Assembly (NCBI GenBank): GCA_009663005.1 | Contig: VIGQ01001686.1 | Coordinates: 17,501-27,500, forward strand | DNA: 10,000 bases | Direction of reading: 5' to 3' | DNA from: Actinidia chinensis | Lineage: Eukaryota; Streptophyta; Magnoliopsida; Ericales; Actinidiaceae | In this document: piece after piece, positions 1-7,331 of the stretch | Position numbering within the stretch: position 1 is the stretch's first letter | Layout of the letters: the number at the start of each line of letters is the position of its first letter | Position numbers and translations under genes: made by a program | The notes under the pieces: generated by a model | Told to the model about the DNA's origin: nothing | Seen by the model: only the letters and a program-made list of their open reading frames with translations | Databases searched by the model: none

Positions 1-540
1 CTTCTTGATAAATTTCAATGACATCTCTTGAGATTTCTAATATATACAACCCATCTCCTTTGTAATTTTTAAAATAATATTGATCTCTTTTACTTTTAAA
101 ATTATTATCAAGATTCTCTCATAGAACTATATTTTTTTTCAAATTGACATGACGCTTATTTTATGAATTCTGTATTTCTTTTCTTAACACACCAATTAAA
201 ATTAATATACATTATTTTTTTTCTCAAATTAAACTTATTTATTCATAAAAAATTAAAAATGCATTAATTTATAAACAAATGATATTTTGAGAACAAAAGA
301 GAATGTTTATTTATTTTAATTAATGCATGTTTATTTATTTTAATTAATATATTTAGAAAATAAATTCAGAAGACCTAAATTTAAGAAAAATTTTGTCATT
401 TTTGCCAAAAAGTAAGTTACAACGGCTATCATGATAATAATTTCAAAAATAAGAGAGACTAATGTTATTTTAAAAACTATATGAAAGGTCACTGTAACTA
501 TCAGAAACTTGAGGGGAGATAAGTGAAATATACCCAAAAA
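1..540. other. AT-rich intergenic DNA, no gene seen
   Basis: Very AT-rich sequence with many T and A runs and no convincing reading frame. A short minus-strand open frame at 340-537 codes for a low-complexity, Phe/Ile/Leu-rich peptide typical of chance translation of AT-rich DNA, so I do not call it a gene. The only clear structure is the small tandem repeat at 304-350. TTCTCAAA at 221-228 is matched in inverted orientation by TTTGAGAA at 286-293, a weak and possibly chance pairing. Confidence 0.6.
304..350. repeat. 24-bp tandem duplication, two copies
   Basis: The unit beginning TGTTTATTTATTTTAATTAA occurs at 304-327 and again directly after it at 328-350; the copies differ only in their last few bases. 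The short inverted match TGCATTAATTTATAAACA lies upstream at about 259-276, so the area could fold imperfectly. This looks like replication slippage in AT-rich DNA. Confidence 0.75.
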
Positions 541-654
541 AATTGGGCTAGAAAGAATTTTGTTGGGTAATATTTAAAAACCCAAACTCATCAACCCCTC
601 TCAACCCTATGGGCTTGTTGATAGCTGTGTTAGGAGTTGAGATTGGATCAATAG

Positions 655-790
655 TTCAGTGGGTCCAGAAAAAATTGTGTTTGTTTTGTACAAATTGGTT
701 CAGGACTAATAGTCCCATAGGAGTGTTAATCCTCCGCAGTCAGCTAGGATTACCCATCCCATAGGGGACATGGTTCTTGCAAATTTGTCA
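655..790 (+). other. Possible PIF/Harbinger subterminal region
   Basis: This segment contains TGTTTGTTTTGTACAA (about 679-694), GGACTAATAGTCCCATAGG (703-721), a perfect 7-bp inverted repeat TAATCCT / AGGATTA (727-733 and 746-752), and a second CCCATAGG (761-768). From memory, plant PIF/Harbinger and Tourist-like MITE ends are built of such phrases, with TGTTTGGTAC-like sequence, GGATTA/TAATCC and CCCATNGG. With the transposase relic 1.1 kb downstream this is a plausible 5' subterminal region. The terminal inverted repeat and the TWA target duplication were not found, so the call is an inference. Confidence 0.35.
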
Positions 791-859
791 CATGCTATTA
801 AAAATAGTTGGACTATATTGCCCATGTCTTTTGTTGTTATTTACATTATTGCCCTTGGG

Positions 860-868
860 TATATAAAA
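860..868 (+). promoter_or_regulatory. Candidate TATA box upstream of the transposase relic
   Basis: TATATAAAA follows GCCCTTGGG and lies about 30 nt before a purine-rich leader (about 893-960) that is less AT-rich than its surroundings. It is the best core-promoter candidate for a transcript running into the transposase relic at 1827. In AT-rich plant DNA a TATA string alone is weak evidence; the spacing and the change of composition downstream support it. Confidence 0.4.
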
Positions 869-892
869 AATAATCTACCAAAAGTAAACCTT

Positions 893-1037
893 ATCTGATG
901 AACACTTCGGAGCTGTTGCGTTTCAGAGAGCGAGGAGAGCTTTTGTGTTCAACAAAGAGAGGTTTTTACGGCTGCTGTTCCACGAGGTAGAAGATTCACA
1001 GGCTGATAAAATGGTTACATCCCCACTGACAAAAGAG
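893..1037 (+). other. Candidate 5' leader exon with short upstream ORFs
   Basis: A GC-richer stretch begins about 30 nt after the TATA-like box. It contains a 30-codon ORF at 898-990 (starts MNTSELLRFRERGE) and a second ATG at 1011 (MVTSPLTKE) that runs into a good donor, AAAGAG|GTAATC, at 1037/1038. The next acceptors are TTTTAG at 1232 and GCATAG at 1826; the latter lies directly before the transposase ATG. I read this as a transcribed leader with an intron in the 5' UTR, not as a protein-coding exon. No peptide here is recognised. Confidence 0.3.
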
Positions 1038-1826
1038 GTAATCTTTACGTAAATTAGCAAGTGATACATGATGGTTTGGTTGTATTGGTGTTTTTTATTT
1101 TTTTTTCAAAATCTAAAGCTGTTACTTCTTTTGTATTGTATTGGATATGATTGCTTATTTACGAAAAGCTTGAAGATATTTTTGAGGTAGATGGGAAAAA
1201 TTACATTAACTTCTTTTTCAATTTGATTTTAGGTGGCTCCTTTCTCCAAACTAAACAATAGAAAATAGGTACATTCCTTGATTTTCATCTGTAAACATGT
1301 TATTGTTTTTTAAAAGTGGAAGAAGAGAAAGAAGAGTAACAGATCATTGGCATCAAAGACGATTGTTATATCGGGTTCCGGAGACCTCGTAATCTCAACT
1401 CTAGGTTTGTTTGATAAATTCCTTCCAAATGAAAAAGAAATTCATAAAAATTAAAAACTACAATTGATTAATAAATCATTTTTTTAAGGCCACAACAATA
1501 TATGCAACAAGAAAACTTAAACAAACACAGTCATACACTTTATCACATTTCCTATCAACAAAATATCCCCAGTCATAACACTTTGATTCCATAATATCAT
1601 AATTCCATAAATTAACAGTCCATAACTTTAAAATAAAATATATGGTAGTCAAAGGGGATACATTCATGAGCTACTTGAATATTATTCACATTAGTAAAAA
1701 CAACGATAATTCAAGTTATTATGCATGATTTTAACTTTTTACACGTTAGCAGGTATGACCACCATCCTCTTCTTACAATTATTATTGTCTTGGAATTTTG
1801 TCTAATAATGAGTTTGTTTTGCATAG
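1038..1826 (+). other. Possible leader intron, no gene recognised
   Basis: GTAATC at 1038 and GCATAG at 1821-1826 could bound an intron joining the leader to the transposase start. Inside are two minor coding-like islands: 1233-1268, between TTTTAG and GTACAT, and 1341-1404, between GTAACAG and GTTTGT and open in one frame. Neither resembles a protein I know. The part from 1405 to 1740 is AT-rich and empty on the + strand; the minus-strand open frame at 1476-1667 looks like chance. Confidence 0.3.
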
Positions 1827-2212
1827 ATGACCAATAATAAAGATGAAGAAAGTTACAAGATGGCCTTATGGATGATTTTAGCATACAAAATTACGTTTTC
1901 CTCAATAAATTATGCATGTGTTGTTTTTGGATGTTTGAGAGGTCTCTACATCCTTTCCCAAACATAGTTAGACCATTGAATAGAGTAGTGAGGATAATGT
2001 GCAGATTGTCATGGACCAATAAGCAGAATAGGCATAAATTCACAAGAATTTGCAGCCTTTGAGAGGGGTAGGGTTATGTGGATTCAGGTCACGTTATGTT
2101 GGAGCGATAAAGTTGCAATATTTTGTGGACGCTTGCACATGATAAAAAAGACTCATAATATCAAATTTGCTTTAGAGGCGTGGTCAAAATAGTGAAGCAC
2201 GTATTTCAGTGA
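1827..2212 (+). pseudogene. PIF/Harbinger transposase, N-terminal remnant (broken)
   Basis: HARBI1-family transposases cut and paste DNA with a DDE nuclease core. Only the N-terminal, non-catalytic part is visible. The ATG at 1827 follows an acceptor-like GCATAG and opens 46 codons (MTNNKDEESYKMALWMILAY), a charged then hydrophobic start as in plant members, ending at TAG 1965. Similarity then continues one frame over: PNIVRPLNRVV, NRHKFTRICSL (2027-2059), GYVDSGHVMLER (2072-2107), LAHDKKDS (2132-2155) and VVKIVKHVFQ (about 2180-2209). These match the family order: R-F-x-x-LC, then the V-x-LEE block, LAH-x-xKN, and the RSGETVSRHF-like block. In-frame stops lie at 2060, 2069, 2108, 2156 and 2210. 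The catalytic DDE region is absent. The frame choice and family are inferred from remembered patterns; the order of several motifs makes chance unlikely. Confidence 0.7.
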
Positions 2213-2434
2213 TGTGCCTTAGAGTGTGTTTACGCTCCAAAGTGTCCTTCTTAAGGACGCCACAGGGACATGCTGAAAACAAAGTGTGTTTGGATGGACG
2301 ATTTTGAGAAATCATAATTGTGGATAGGATAATATGTGGAATATCACTATGTCAAGGTAAACGCTTAACTATGCTATTCCTTTAATTATTTTTTGGTTAA
2401 TTACAAAAAAATCATGATTTATTTATCACTTGTA
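2213..2434. other. Spacer between the two relic genes, no gene recognised
   Basis: No reading frame continues the transposase here. AGTGTGTTT occurs twice (2223-2231 and 2282-2290), and GTCCTT / AAGGAC forms a 6-bp stem with a three-base loop at 2243-2257. The two AGTGTGTTT copies could mark a small inserted element or the scar of the internal deletion that removed the transposase core, but I cannot fix a boundary. Confidence 0.4.
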
Positions 2435-2658
2435 TGGAGAGAAGAAAAGGTAAAAGGAATGAGAAAACAAGTATTCCCTTACTACGAAGATGGTTGGTTT
2501 GTTTGGCATTACAGAGGCACTGGAGACTTAGCTGAGGGCCCTACTATTTTGTGGCTGCCATTGAGATGAGAAGCCACAAAAGAGCAGGGGATGAGTCCCC
2601 GGTTCTACAATTCAGTGTTGCTGACATGGAGTCCATGCCAATCAATGGTGGGACCTCA
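2435..2658 (+). pseudogene. Myb/SANT-like transposon protein, central part (broken)
   Basis: From TGG 2435 the frame reads WREEKVKGMRKQVFPYYEDG, then a Trp-rich stretch, then GTGDLAEGP. This follows the stretch after the Myb/SANT domain in plant Harbinger-linked proteins: a WDxW-like start, KGMR, FP(Y/F)Y-D, FGKDRATG and AEGP. The frame stops at TGA 2567; the neighbouring frame carries on from about 2554 with AAIEMRSHKRAGDESPVLQF and then a linker ending NGGTS at 2658, so there is one frameshift between 2543 and 2554. The reading is cut exactly at the LTR insertion and resumes at 7332. The DNA-binding helices that should lie upstream are not visible. Family assignment is from remembered patterns. 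Confidence 0.6.
2654..2658. repeat. Left target-site duplication (CCTCA)
   Basis: CCTCA directly precedes the TG start of the inserted element and is repeated exactly at 7332-7336 directly after its CA end. A 5-bp duplication is the hallmark of LTR retrotransposon integration. Confidence 0.85.
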
Positions 2659-2813
2659 TGTAATACCCCGTACTGCGAAAACAAGTACTAAAATTAGTAA
2701 CCGAATTAATTTTATTTTTTCGCAATAAAGTATAAAATTGGGGAGAAAACAGAACACGATATTATGACACGTTATAGGACACCTGTTGAACATGAGTGTG
2801 TGCATGTAGGACA

Positions 2814-2829
2814 TGTGTGTGTGTGTGTG
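2814..2829. repeat. (TG)8 microsatellite
   Basis: Eight TG dinucleotides in the U3 part of the LTR, set in a wider GT-rich stretch (about 2795-2895) that includes GTGTGTGTG at about 2853-2861. It lies roughly 100 bp upstream of the LTR TATA box. Confidence 0.85.
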
Positions 2830-2928
2830 CGCGAGCGATATTGCATGCTGTCTGTGTGTGTGAGTAGTGTATGTGTGAATGTGAGTGAGAGAGTGACAAG
2901 ATAGCCTACTAAGCTAAACTCTCAAACT

Positions 2929-2936
2929 TATAAAAA
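2929..2936 (+). promoter_or_regulatory. LTR TATA box
   Basis: TATAAAAA, followed by GGGAGTGCTGACC and a pyrimidine-rich stretch (CAGCTCTCCCATCTC, 2954-2968) about 25-30 nt downstream, gives the usual spacing for a retrotransposon promoter. It would put the U3/R boundary near 2955-2970, about 300 bp into the LTR, leaving an unusually long R-U5 portion. Confidence 0.55.
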
Positions 2937-2996
2937 GGGAGTGCTGACCCAGCAGCTCTCCCATCTCTATTTTCAACTCACACGAAACAGAGTCAT

Positions 2997-3057
2997 AGGA
3001 AGAGAGGAAAAGAAAGAAAAGGAAAAAGAGAGAAGAAGAAAAGAGAGAAAAAGAAAA
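2997..3057 (+). repeat. 61-nt uninterrupted purine tract in the LTR leader
   Basis: Every base from 2997 to 3057 is A or G, made of GAAA, GGAAA and GAGA units. It lies about 60 nt after the TATA box, so it would be in the R/U5 leader RNA. It sits far from the 3' end of the element and is too long for an ordinary polypurine tract. The minus-strand open frame across it (Phe/Ser/Leu-rich) is its low-complexity shadow. Confidence 0.8.
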
Positions 3058-4539
3058 TAGATACCGGTGTTGTTTTCCTATCGAGGTAAATTTCAAAATT
3101 TATCTCCTTTATTTGAATACCATATCTAGTACAATTTAACTTTTCAAATATTCTGAAAATATCGCATTTATATGTATTTTTAAAATTTAAAATTCGAACA
3201 AACTCGAAATCTTTTTTTTCTCTGGAACAGTCGCAATATTTTATTCATAACTTTGTCATACGATATCCGAATTACTTGATTTAAGTTGCGTTGTTTGTTA
3301 AAATTATCTAAAACTTTTATTTAGAACATTATGTAAAATTTAGAGCTTAAATGGTCCAAAATTGACATTCAAATATGAATTTTAAAACTGAGAAAAATAG
3401 TTTAAACATAAATTTTGAAAATTTTATAAAAATAGTTATTTATGTTATAAAGATCTGGAAATTTTATATGTTATACGTATTTAATTTCATAAATTTAAAA
3501 AATATTTTTAATGGTCAAAATAATTTATAACTTAACTACTATCAGCGAGAGTTTTGTACAGGAACTGAGGTCGATTATCAAATTTTTAAACAATAGTTGG
3601 GTAGCCTAAAATTTTATAATATTTTTACTTTAGGTAAATATATGTATCTGGTATATTATATAAAAATTTTGGAGTTAAATTAGCTTTGATGAATTTTATA
3701 AAAATAAAATACCAAATGACTATTTTTAAATATTTAAAAAAAAATATCTACAAAAAGTAATTTGAATTATTAAAATTTTTAAAAATAAATAAATAAATAA
3801 AATTATGGCATTTTAGTAGATTCATAGTCATGAGAAAAATATTAAATCTAACGATTCGAATATTAAACGTAGGACCCGAATTTCAGGAACGTTAGCTCAG
3901 AATTGTAGCTCGTGGTGTGTAGAAAGATTTGGGCATACATTCGATGAGTCTTGTTATGTATTATATAGCATAAAAGTAATTGTTTTATATTTTGAAAAAT
4001 TATGGCTCGTGTTAAAACGAAATATTTTATGTTTTAAAACAGATTTGTTTATTATACCATAACTTATGAGAATGATATTTGTGAAAAGTATGTTTAAGTG
4101 ACACAAGTTCATACGATTAACCTAGTGCGCGTAGGGGGAGAATATAATATGGTGATGTAAAAGGAGATCATGCAAGATGATGTGGGATGAATCATACCAA
4201 AGGTTAGGGTCGCTCCCTATGTTCTGGTGTTGTTGAAAGGTTTCGGTTATTCGCAAATTGTCAATCGTAAATGAATTGAAAACTTGATGTATAGTTGGCG
4301 TACTTGAGCATGGAGTCCTGTGAGAGGGATTGATTTTATATTGGACCTCACAGATAGTCAAGGGTTGGCCGAATTGACCATGGATTGACAAAAAGTGATT
4401 TATTTTTCCCTTGTTTTTAATGAACCTGAGTTTCATATATTTCATGGGTGACATGTATGTTTTAGGTAAGGGTTCAATTTTTTTTTTGTATAACTATAGA
4501 AATTATGACGTATGGTGAGGTCAAACATGCTACGAGGGC

Positions 4540-4578
4540 TATATATATTGTATGTATATGTATAATATATATATATAG
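4540..4578. repeat. TA/TG-rich low-complexity stretch
   Basis: Runs of TATATAT interleaved with TGTATG within the LTR. It could act as a TATA source, but it is too degenerate to place a promoter. Confidence 0.6.
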
Positions 4579-4711
4579 TCATGTGCTTTAGTAGAAATGG
4601 ACCATTTAAATGTTTAATTGCGGGCCACCGTGGATAATTGAAATTAGAGTAAATTGATGGGCTTGAGGAAATTTGTTTTGAGTTTGGATGAATTGGAAGT
4701 GGGTGTGAGGG

Positions 4712-4733
4712 ATGGGCCAAATGCTTGGCCCAT
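4712..4733. promoter_or_regulatory. Perfect 9-bp hairpin with paired TGGGCC motifs
   Basis: ATGGGCCAA (4712-4720) and TTGGCCCAT (4725-4733) are perfect inverted repeats around the loop ATGC. Each arm carries TGGGCC/GGCCCA, the core of plant 'site II' elements bound by TCP factors. It stands about 120 bp upstream of a pyrimidine-rich stretch (about 4848-4889, CTCCCTCTCTCTCACG and CTCCTCCTCTTC) that looks like a transcript leader. Together they suggest a second promoter inside the LTR region. The palindrome is seen directly; its function is inferred. Confidence 0.45.
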
Positions 4734-4847
4734 GACAGTTGATTCTTATATTATTGGTGGCCAAAACAAGGCCTAAGGAAATTTTGAACATCTAATAATA
4801 CCCTTTTATGCTCTTCTTTCAAAAATATTTTTTGATAGCCAAACACT

Positions 4848-4889
4848 TTCTCCCTCTCTCTCACGTTCTCTCTTTCTCCTCCTCTTCTG
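4848..4889 (+). promoter_or_regulatory. Pyrimidine-rich (Y-patch-like) leader candidate
   Basis: A dense CT-rich stretch follows AGCCAAACACTTT. Such patches mark the start region of many plant genes and retrotransposon LTRs. There is no clean TATA box 25-35 nt upstream, although CCCTTTTATGC at 4801-4811 is a weak candidate. No coding frame follows on the + strand. Confidence 0.3.
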
Positions 4890-5100
4890 TGAGCCAAAGG
4901 AGGGTTGATCTCTGAGTTAGATCGAGTGGTCAGGGTGAAGTTTGGGTAGTGATCCTTTGGGATAATATCATCTACTTGAGGAGGGTTGTGCATTAGCCAA
5001 TAAAAGTTTGAAATCGCGAGCAGTAGAGTTTGGACTTTATATCATCTTCTTCACCATTTTTGAGTTGCATTGCTTAGATTGGAGAAAAGGGGTTATCTTG

Positions 5101-5290
5101 TGGGGTTTTAATTTGGTTTTGTTCCAATAACTTCTATAAAGTCTATTACAGAATTATTTGGAATATTAAAAAGTGAAATGAAATTAGTTTATAATGGAAG
5201 TTGTAAAAGTTTTTTTTTTTTTTTTTTTTTATGGGGTTTTATTTTGGATTTGTTATAATGGCTTATATAAAGTCTTATAAGGAATATTTT
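5101..5290. repeat. Imperfect ~65-bp direct duplication around a T21 run
   Basis: TGGGGTTTTAATTTGG...TATAAAGTCTATTA...GGAATATT (5101-5167) is repeated as TGGGGTTTTATTTTGG...TATAAAGTCTTATAA...GGAATATT (5232-5290) with substitutions and small gaps. A homopolymer of 21 T (5210-5230) lies directly before the second copy, and a 15-G run directly after it. Confidence 0.7.
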
Positions 5291-5305
5291 GGGGGGGGGG
5301 GGGGG
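5291..5305. repeat. G15 homopolymer
   Basis: Fifteen consecutive G bases between GGAATATTTT and TATATAG. Runs of G this long are rare in AT-rich plant DNA, are prone to length error in sequencing, and can form G-quadruplex-like structures. It marks the end of the local duplication. Confidence 0.85.
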
Positions 5306-5379
5306 TATATAGAAACCCTAAAATGAGAAACTGGTTTGATTGAAAAATGGGAAGTCAGAAATTCGGCCACTGATAGTTA

Positions 5380-5576
5380 GGTGTCGACATCTAAGTTTTT
5401 GGGGTCGACACCTTTGAAAGGCGCACGTGCGCAACTTGGCTACTGGACTTTCTCTCGCCCATGGTGTCGCCCCCTGAATAGGCACAACAAATGCCTTTTT
5501 TGGCTTACTGACATTTGGTATCGACACCTTCCTAGCACATTCCCACTTTTGGCTCCCTGCATTTGGTGTCGCCACC
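5380..5576. repeat. Cluster of five GGTGTCGACACC-like palindromes
   Basis: Variants of the 12-base palindrome GGTGTCGACACC lie at 5380-5391, 5401-5412, 5463-5474, 5517-5528 and 5565-5576. None is perfect: the second half varies most (GACATC, GACACC, GCCCCC, GCCACC). The last two copies sit in a longer direct repeat of about 48 bp (TTTTGGCT...CATTTGGT, near 5497-5528 and 5546-5576). The region is GC-richer than its surroundings and leaves open frames on both strands (5381-5596 + and 5318-5575 -), which I regard as by-products. Confidence 0.65.
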
Positions 5577-5940
5577 TACCCTTTTTTGAACCGTAACACC
5601 CAAATTTAATGTTTTCGCATTTGATTTTCTTTGAGCAGTGATGGAGCTTTGACTCTTTTATTGTTGCATTCTTTTTAATATGTCCCGCTGGTCTGTGGCC
5701 CGTAAAGAATGAAAATTTGTGTGCATGTACTTGGATTTTGAGTTAAGGTTTGTTAATGGTTATGAATATATTCAATTAATGAGCTTATTATTATTGATGG
5801 TTTTGAATGCGAATATTGCATGCTGTTGTATTTAAATGGTGATAAATGTAACATGGACGTGTGGTTGAACTTAAGGAAAAATTAAAGTTTACGATTGCGT
5901 GAGAAGTTAAGAAACGGTTTGAGAATGAATCGCTAGGATA

Positions 5941-5976
5941 TGCCGAGTTTAGTACATCAGTGTACGGATAAGATAG
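5941..5976 (+). repeat. Diverged repeat with 6949-6984
   Basis: TGCCGAGTTT...TGTACGG...GATAG at 5941-5976 is matched, with changes, by the same order of blocks at 6949-6984. The first copy lies just before the minisatellite and the second about 350 bp before the element's 3' end. This supports two related LTR 3' portions within the insertion. Confidence 0.55.
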
Positions 5977-5996
5977 CTTGGATTAAGCCGAACTTA

Positions 5997-6274
5997 AAGT
6001 CCTAGATGGCAAACGGTATGGAGGGAATGCCATGAATTCACGGGAAAGTCCGGGAAGTTGATATAAAGTCCTAGATGGCAAACGGTATTGGAGGGAAGTC
6101 ATAGGCCACGGTGAAAGTCAGAGAAGTTGACAATAAGTCCTAGATGACAAACGCGTATGGAGGAAAGTTATAACCCACGGTGAAAGTCCAAGAAAGTTGA
6201 CAATGAAGTCCTAGATGGCAATTGATACGGAGGGAATGTCATAGCCCACGGTGGAAAGCCCGGGAAGTTGACGG
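5997..6274. repeat. Minisatellite: four tandem ~69-bp units
   Basis: Units start at 5997, 6066, 6135 and 6206 and are 69, 69, 71 and 69 bp long. Each opens AAGTCCTAGATG, carries a GGTAT/GGAGGGAA core and a CCACGG(T)G block (absent as such from unit 1, which has TTCACGGGAAAG), and ends GGGAAGTTGA or a near variant. Copies differ by scattered substitutions and 1-2 base indels, so the array is not newly made. Short tandem arrays of this kind occur in the long LTRs of some plant Ty3/Gypsy elements. No open frame runs through the array. Confidence 0.85.
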
Positions 6275-6948
6275 AGGTTGTCTCACGTGCTTAATGCATA
6301 ATGAGGTGGTCAGGTATTAGCCTAGCGAGCGTAATTCAAAAGGAAGATGATTATTGATTTCTGTGAAAAGGAGGAATGTGAAAATATGGATGATTTGGGG
6401 AAATCACGGATTGAAAAAGTATATTTTGGTGTTGATGAAAGAAGTATTTGGCATCATATTTTTCATCATATAACTATGTATCATGGTTTGCATGAGATTT
6501 CAAGTCCATTGTTAATTGTTTTAAGGTAACTACATTTTTTCTTACTATAAAATGAATTTCAGGTACGAGGGTTATCCTGAATCGTGCGACATGGGTGTCC
6601 GTCGTATTTTTGTTTTGGATAAACATGTTCGTGGGTATTTGGGAAATTGTAATTATCTTTTGGCCCTGTATGGGCACTATCTAGGGATATCACTGTTTTT
6701 GGATTGATAAGCTAATGAGAGCATGTCCCACGGGAGGGATTAGTGGCGTACTCTGAGTAATGACTGTTAGTGTCATGTTTATTTTACTTTTCGCATTTAG
6801 TTGTTTTCTTACGTGGCAGGATCTTGAATTTGACGGGCGTGACATTTTATAAACTTGAATCAACAGCCATAATGCTTAAGAAGTTGTCAAATTGTACTAT
6901 GTAGGTGATGAAATGAGAAGGACACAATGAGGACAGAGGGATCATAGC

Positions 6949-6984
6949 TGCCGAGTTTTTGAATAGTCCTGTACGGTGGGATAG
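6949..6984 (+). repeat. Second copy of the TGCCGAG...TGTACGG block
   Basis: Partner of the block at 5941-5976: TGCCGAGTTTTTGAATAGTC followed by CTGTACGGTGGGATAG. It lies in the final 490 bp of the outer element, after the inner GGGCGTGACA end. Confidence 0.5.
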
Positions 6985-7331
6985 TATAGGGACGTTAGTT
7001 TAAAACTTTGTATAGGTTTGAAACTGGTGTAGTTAAAGGATAAAGTAGTAGTTGACGGTCGTGCCTGTTTGTGGACTAGGGACCGTGTTAGTTTTGTGTA
7101 TCAAAACCATATTAATAGTTGTATATTTTTGTATTTAGTTGAAATAGTGATACGTCCGCTCTGTTGGAGTTAGCTGCTTCCGGCATGTATTCATTCAAGC
7201 ATGTAGTTGAATGTATTAGTAAATTACTAAATGAATTAGTTAGAAAAAGCCATAGTGAGATGAGATTTCCACTGGCGGTCACGGGCACTATATTATTGGT
7301 GGACCCAGTGTATAACGGGTCGGGCGTGACA

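Larger units (their letters stand above)
5592..6844 (+). mobile_element. Possible nested LTR-like segment
   Basis: CGTAACACCC at 5592 resembles an LTR start of the TGTAACACCC type with a T-to-C change. GGGCGTGACA at 6835-6844 is identical to the last ten bases of the outer element at 7322-7331. The 1253 bp between them would be a related LTR or fragment lying inside the outer one. Against this, no target-site duplication is visible (TGAAC before, TTTTA after). It may instead be an internal duplication of the LTR 3' end. There is no coding capacity. Confidence 0.35.
2659..7331 (+). mobile_element. Long solo LTR (probable Ty3/Gypsy), possibly composite
   Basis: The insertion starts TGTAATACCCCG and ends GGGCGTGACA, with TG...CA termini and a perfect CCTCA duplication on each side. 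Removing it plus one CCTCA rejoins the two halves of the Myb/SANT-like relic, apart from a one-base frame difference. The 4673 bp hold no gag-pol reading frame, no second copy of the start sequence, and no primer-binding site or polypurine tract at a suitable place, so I read it as one LTR left by recombination between two. Very long non-coding LTRs with TGTAAYACCC starts are, from memory, typical of plant Ty3/Gypsy chromoviruses such as the Tekay/Del group; that subgroup is an inference. If the segment 5592-6844 is a nested insertion, the outer LTR would be about 3.4 kb. Minus-strand open frames between 4122 and 4993 are shadows. Confidence 0.75.

Noticed and set aside
1476..1667. 63-codon minus-strand open frame with Tyr/Asp/Cys-rich peptide
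   Set aside because: No motif, no promoter or splice context, and AT-rich sequence in which chance frames of this length are expected.
2090..2190. A frame reading WSDKVAIFCGRL...EAWSK that resembles the start of a Myb/SANT (Myb_DNA-bind_3) domain
   Set aside because: The neighbouring frame over the same bases gives a longer, ordered match to the PIF/Harbinger transposase N-terminus, and the Myb-like reading does not continue past 2190.
4122..4993. Overlapping minus-strand open frames of 61-110 codons
   Set aside because: They lie antisense in LTR sequence, overlap each other in different frames, are His/Ser/Pro-rich without motifs, and match no retrotransposon protein.
5318..5596. Open frames on both strands over the palindrome cluster
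   Set aside because: The repeated palindromic GC-rich motif removes stops on both strands at once; the peptides simply repeat the motif and have no gene context.
5997..6274. CRISPR array
   Set aside because: The units are contiguous, diverged 69-bp tandem repeats without unique spacers, in a plant LTR.
6347..6677. Small open frames after the minisatellite (6347-6529 + and 6474-6677 -)
   Set aside because: Within non-coding LTR, mutually overlapping on opposite strands, without protein motifs.
2659..7331. A full-length LTR retrotransposon with internal gag-pol
   Set aside because: No second copy of the TGTAATACCCC start, no tRNA-complementary primer-binding site, and no protease, reverse transcriptase or integrase motifs in any frame that I could see.
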